Part shown: positions 4,913-6,699 of the stretch, in pieces
Layout of the letters: each line of letters opens with the position of its first letter
Numbering within the stretch: the stretch's first letter is position 1
From: Thermomicrobiales bacterium
GTDB lineage: Bacteria > Chloroflexota > Chloroflexia > Thermomicrobiales > UBA6265
Direction: 5' to 3'
Length of the DNA stretch: 6,699 bases
NCBI GenBank assembly: GCA_020847015.1
Contig: JADLCW010000096.1
Coordinates: forward strand, 1-6,699
Notes under the pieces: model-generated
What the model saw: only the letters and a program-made list of their open reading frames with translations
The model's database searches: none
Told to the model about the DNA's origin: nothing
Translations under genes and position numbers: made by a program

Positions 4913-6549
4913 TCGCCGGTGAGCCAGCGCGCCGGGTCGAACTCCTCGATCGTCATCGTCAATCCGGACGGATCAGCCGCCAGCGCGACGCGTTTTTCCA
5001 GCATCACGTCTGGCCCGTCGGCGACGACATAAGCGCCGCCCGGCAGCGCCAGCAGCGGCATCGAGCGAATGTCATGCTCCAGCAGCAGCTCATCGTCCGG
5101 CTCGAAGCGCAGCCGGAACCCCCCGCTGTACCATCCAAGGAATGGAGCCACGGCCGCTGGATCCACCGACTGCGTTTCGGCCGCGAGCGCGGCGGTGCGC
5201 TCCCGCCGAGACGCGAAGTGCTCGGCGGCCAACGCCGAGACATTGTGCTCCAGCCCGTACAGGCGGCTCAACAGACTTCCGCGCACGGTCGCATTGAAGA
5301 GCGAACCACCGCGACCCGGCTCCAGGTTGTTGAGTGCGACGAACCCGATCCGATCGGCGGGGAAAAACCCCACTAGCGATGCAAAACCGTCGATCCCGCC
5401 GCCATGCTGGATCAGGCGGCGACCATCGGACAGCATCTCGTTGAACCAGCCCAGACAGTAGCGCAGCGAGATGGTGTCGGGGTGCGTCTCCGGCAGGAAC
5501 AACCCCTGCGCGACCTCGATGCCCGGCTTGTGCATGACGGCCAGATTGGCGGCGGACACCACGCGGGCGCCGCCCGGCGCGACCCCGTCGTTCATCTGGA
5601 CGATGAGATAGCGGGCGAGATCGACCGCGCTGGCGAAACCCATGCCGGCGGGAGCCGCGCCATCGATGCTGATGTAGGGAACCGCGGTCGGCTGTCCAAA
5701 CAGATCGCGGGTATACCCGGTGGCGTTGTCGCCGCCCAGCGGGCGCGGATCGGCGGCGATGGCGGCGTCGGTCATGCCGATCGGGTCAAACACGCGCTCC
5801 CGCATCAGCTTGGCGTAGGCCGGCTCCAACCCGGCGAGCGGCGCGCCCTGGGCCAGTGACGGCAGATAGCCGCCGGCCGAGAAGAGGGTGTTGTTGTAGT
5901 AGAACACTTCGCCCGGCGCGCCGACGATCGGCAGGTAGGCGATCGAGCGCAGGATGTCGAGCGCGGATTCCGTGCCGGCGCTCATGAAGAATTCGATGGT
6001 GGGCGACTCGGCGAGACCCGTGCCCATGCCGAACAGATCGCGCAGCCGCAGCCCGTGGGTCAGTTCGTCCGTCGGTGCGCGAAATTGAGGCCAGGCGTCG
6101 ATGACCGGCGTATCCCACGCCAACACGCCCTCGTCGATGAAGGTGGCGACCATCAGCGCGGTCATCGACTTGGTGATGGAGCCGATCCGGAAGCGAGTAC
6201 GGTCGGTGACGGCGGCGCCGCTCCGGAGATCGCGCGCCCCGAAGCCGGCGCTGTGGACGATCTCGTCGCCCTGCACCAGGGCGATCGCCGCGCCGGTGAT
6301 GCCGAATGTCTCCATGGCGGTGCGGATATCGGTTTCCAGCCCGTGCAGCAGTTCGTCCGAGAACACGCCGGGCGCGGCCGGCGTGGCGTCGGCGCCTTGC
6401 GTGTCCTGCGCCGCCGCGCCGGGGACCACGCCAGCTCCGGCGGCGAGCACCGCCCCCGCTCCAACCGCCGCCGCATCGCGCAGCGCCTGGCGGCGGGTCA
6501 GCCCATGCACCGTCGACCGCTCCGCGCCATCATTGGATCCGTCGTTCAT
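4909..6549 (-). CDS. Tat-exported class C beta-lactamase-fold serine hydrolase
   Basis: The 546-aa product belongs to the serine hydrolase / class C beta-lactamase-related family (Pfam Beta-lactamase), whose members include esterases, D-amino-acid peptidases and PBP-like proteins. A twin-arginine signal (LTRRQALR, Arg19-Arg20, then an Ala/Gly/Val hydrophobic segment) ends near GAAAQ at residue 48, followed by an Ala/Thr/Pro linker. The catalytic motifs are SxxK (Ser124-Ile-Thr-Lys127, in FRIGSITKSMTALMV), YxN (Tyr218-Asn-Asn220, with Asn where Ser is common) and the KTG equivalent HGG (His382-Gly-Gly384, in QHGGGIDGFAS). Residues about 460-546 form a beta-rich C-terminal domain of the kind often attached to these hydrolases. 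The ATG is supported by AAGGAG six bases upstream, and a promoter-like pair precedes it. The stop overlaps the former start of the ROK kinase. HGG suggests esterase or peptidase rather than true beta-lactamase activity, but the substrate cannot be deduced. Confidence 0.93.
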   Translation of the reverse strand: MNDGSNDGAERSTVHGLTRRQALRDAAAVGAGAVLAAGAGVVPGAAAQDTQGADATPAAPGVFSDELLHGLETDIRTAMETFGITGAAIALVQGDEIVHSAGFGARDLRSGAAVTDRTRFRIGSITKSMTALMVATFIDEGVLAWDTPVIDAWPQFRAPTDELTHGLRLRDLFGMGTGLAESPTIEFFMSAGTESALDILRSIAYLPIVGAPGEVFYYNNTLFSAGGYLPSLAQGAPLAGLEPAYAKLMRERVFDPIGMTDAAIAADPRPLGGDNATGYTRDLFGQPTAVPYISIDGAAPAGMGFASAVDLARYLIVQMNDGVAPGGARVVSAANLAVMHKPGIEVAQGLFLPETHPDTISLRYCLGWFNEMLSDGRRLIQHGGGIDGFASLVGFFPADRIGFVALNNLEPGRGGSLFNATVRGSLLSRLYGLEHNVSALAAEHFASRRERTAALAAETQSVDPAAVAPFLGWYSGGFRLRFEPDDELLLEHDIRSMPLLALPGGAYVVADGPDVMLEKRVALAADPSGLTMTIEEFDPARWLTGD

Positions 6550-6555
6550 CGCTCG

Positions 6556-6561
6556 CTCCTT
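6556..6561 (-). promoter_or_regulatory. Ribosome binding site of the serine hydrolase gene
   Basis: AAGGAG on the minus strand lies six bases before the ATG at 6547-6549. It is a near-ideal Shine-Dalgarno site that fixes the start and the complete Tat signal. Confidence 0.8.
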
Positions 6562-6599
6562 GCGCCGCCCGGCTCGCCCCGGTCTGCCCGCTGGGCGTC

Positions 6600-6628
6600 A
6601 CTCTAGGGGGCCGGCCAGGCAAACTCAA
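6600..6628 (-). promoter_or_regulatory. Sigma-70-like promoter for the serine hydrolase gene
   Basis: On the minus strand TTGAGT (6623-6628) and TAGAGT (6600-6605) are separated by exactly 17 bases. Each hexamer matches four of six consensus positions (TTGACA, TATAAT). Transcription would begin near 6593, leaving a leader of about 45 bases ending in the AAGGAG site. No operator-like palindrome overlaps it that I can see. The remaining bases to the right edge (6629-6699) show no gene. Confidence 0.5.
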
Positions 6629-6699
6629 TGGCCCGCGCCCGGCGGCGCGCTCCGTACGTCGCCCCGAACGTTTCGCGATCGGGTCCGCCTCGCCTACTG

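Overview
The window is GC-rich bacterial DNA in which every recognisable gene lies on the minus strand. Two of the three intact proteins are exported by twin-arginine (Tat) signals. One mature N-terminus begins with a low-complexity Ala/Thr/Pro stretch after an AAAQ-type cleavage site. This combination fits Chloroflexota, particularly Thermomicrobia-like lineages, but that is an impression from protein style and no taxonomic marker gene is present.

Read along the minus strand (right to left), the layout is as follows. (1) A promoter and a strong ribosome binding site lead into a Tat-exported class C beta-lactamase-fold serine hydrolase of 546 aa (6549-4909). (2) Overlapping its stop codon is the remnant of a ROK-family sugar kinase (4912-4061). 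Its family motifs survive in the correct order but are scattered over all three reading frames, the start codon reads CTG, and key active-site residues are gone, so it is a pseudogene. (3) After a 10-bp hairpin comes a 341-aa NYN (PIN-like) nuclease-fold protein with a probable winged-helix segment and a very acidic tail (3828-2803), starting at GTG. (4) A gap of about 870 bp without a credible protein gene follows. (5) Then comes a Tat-exported D-alanyl-D-alanine carboxypeptidase/endopeptidase of the S13/PBP4 family, also 546 aa (1928-288), with its own promoter-like site. (6) The first 287 bp hold no confidently callable gene.

The two exported serine enzymes share the SxxK active-site plan and probably both act outside the membrane, the S13 enzyme on peptidoglycan and the other on an unknown ester or amide. 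The NYN protein is cytoplasmic and probably acts on RNA. I see no evidence that these genes form one pathway. The only likely operon is the serine hydrolase with the former ROK kinase.

The most unusual part is the 'empty' stretch at about 2070-2790. It carries a chain of perfect inverted repeats, including stems of 9, 10 and 11 bp and three hairpins in immediate succession. The pairs that extend the stems are G-U compatible only if the plus strand is transcribed. I flag it as a candidate plus-strand structured RNA of unknown identity, opposite in direction to all the genes. A segment near its 5' side weakly recalls the cobalamin riboswitch core. Both are hypotheses that covariance-model and RNA-seq checks could settle.
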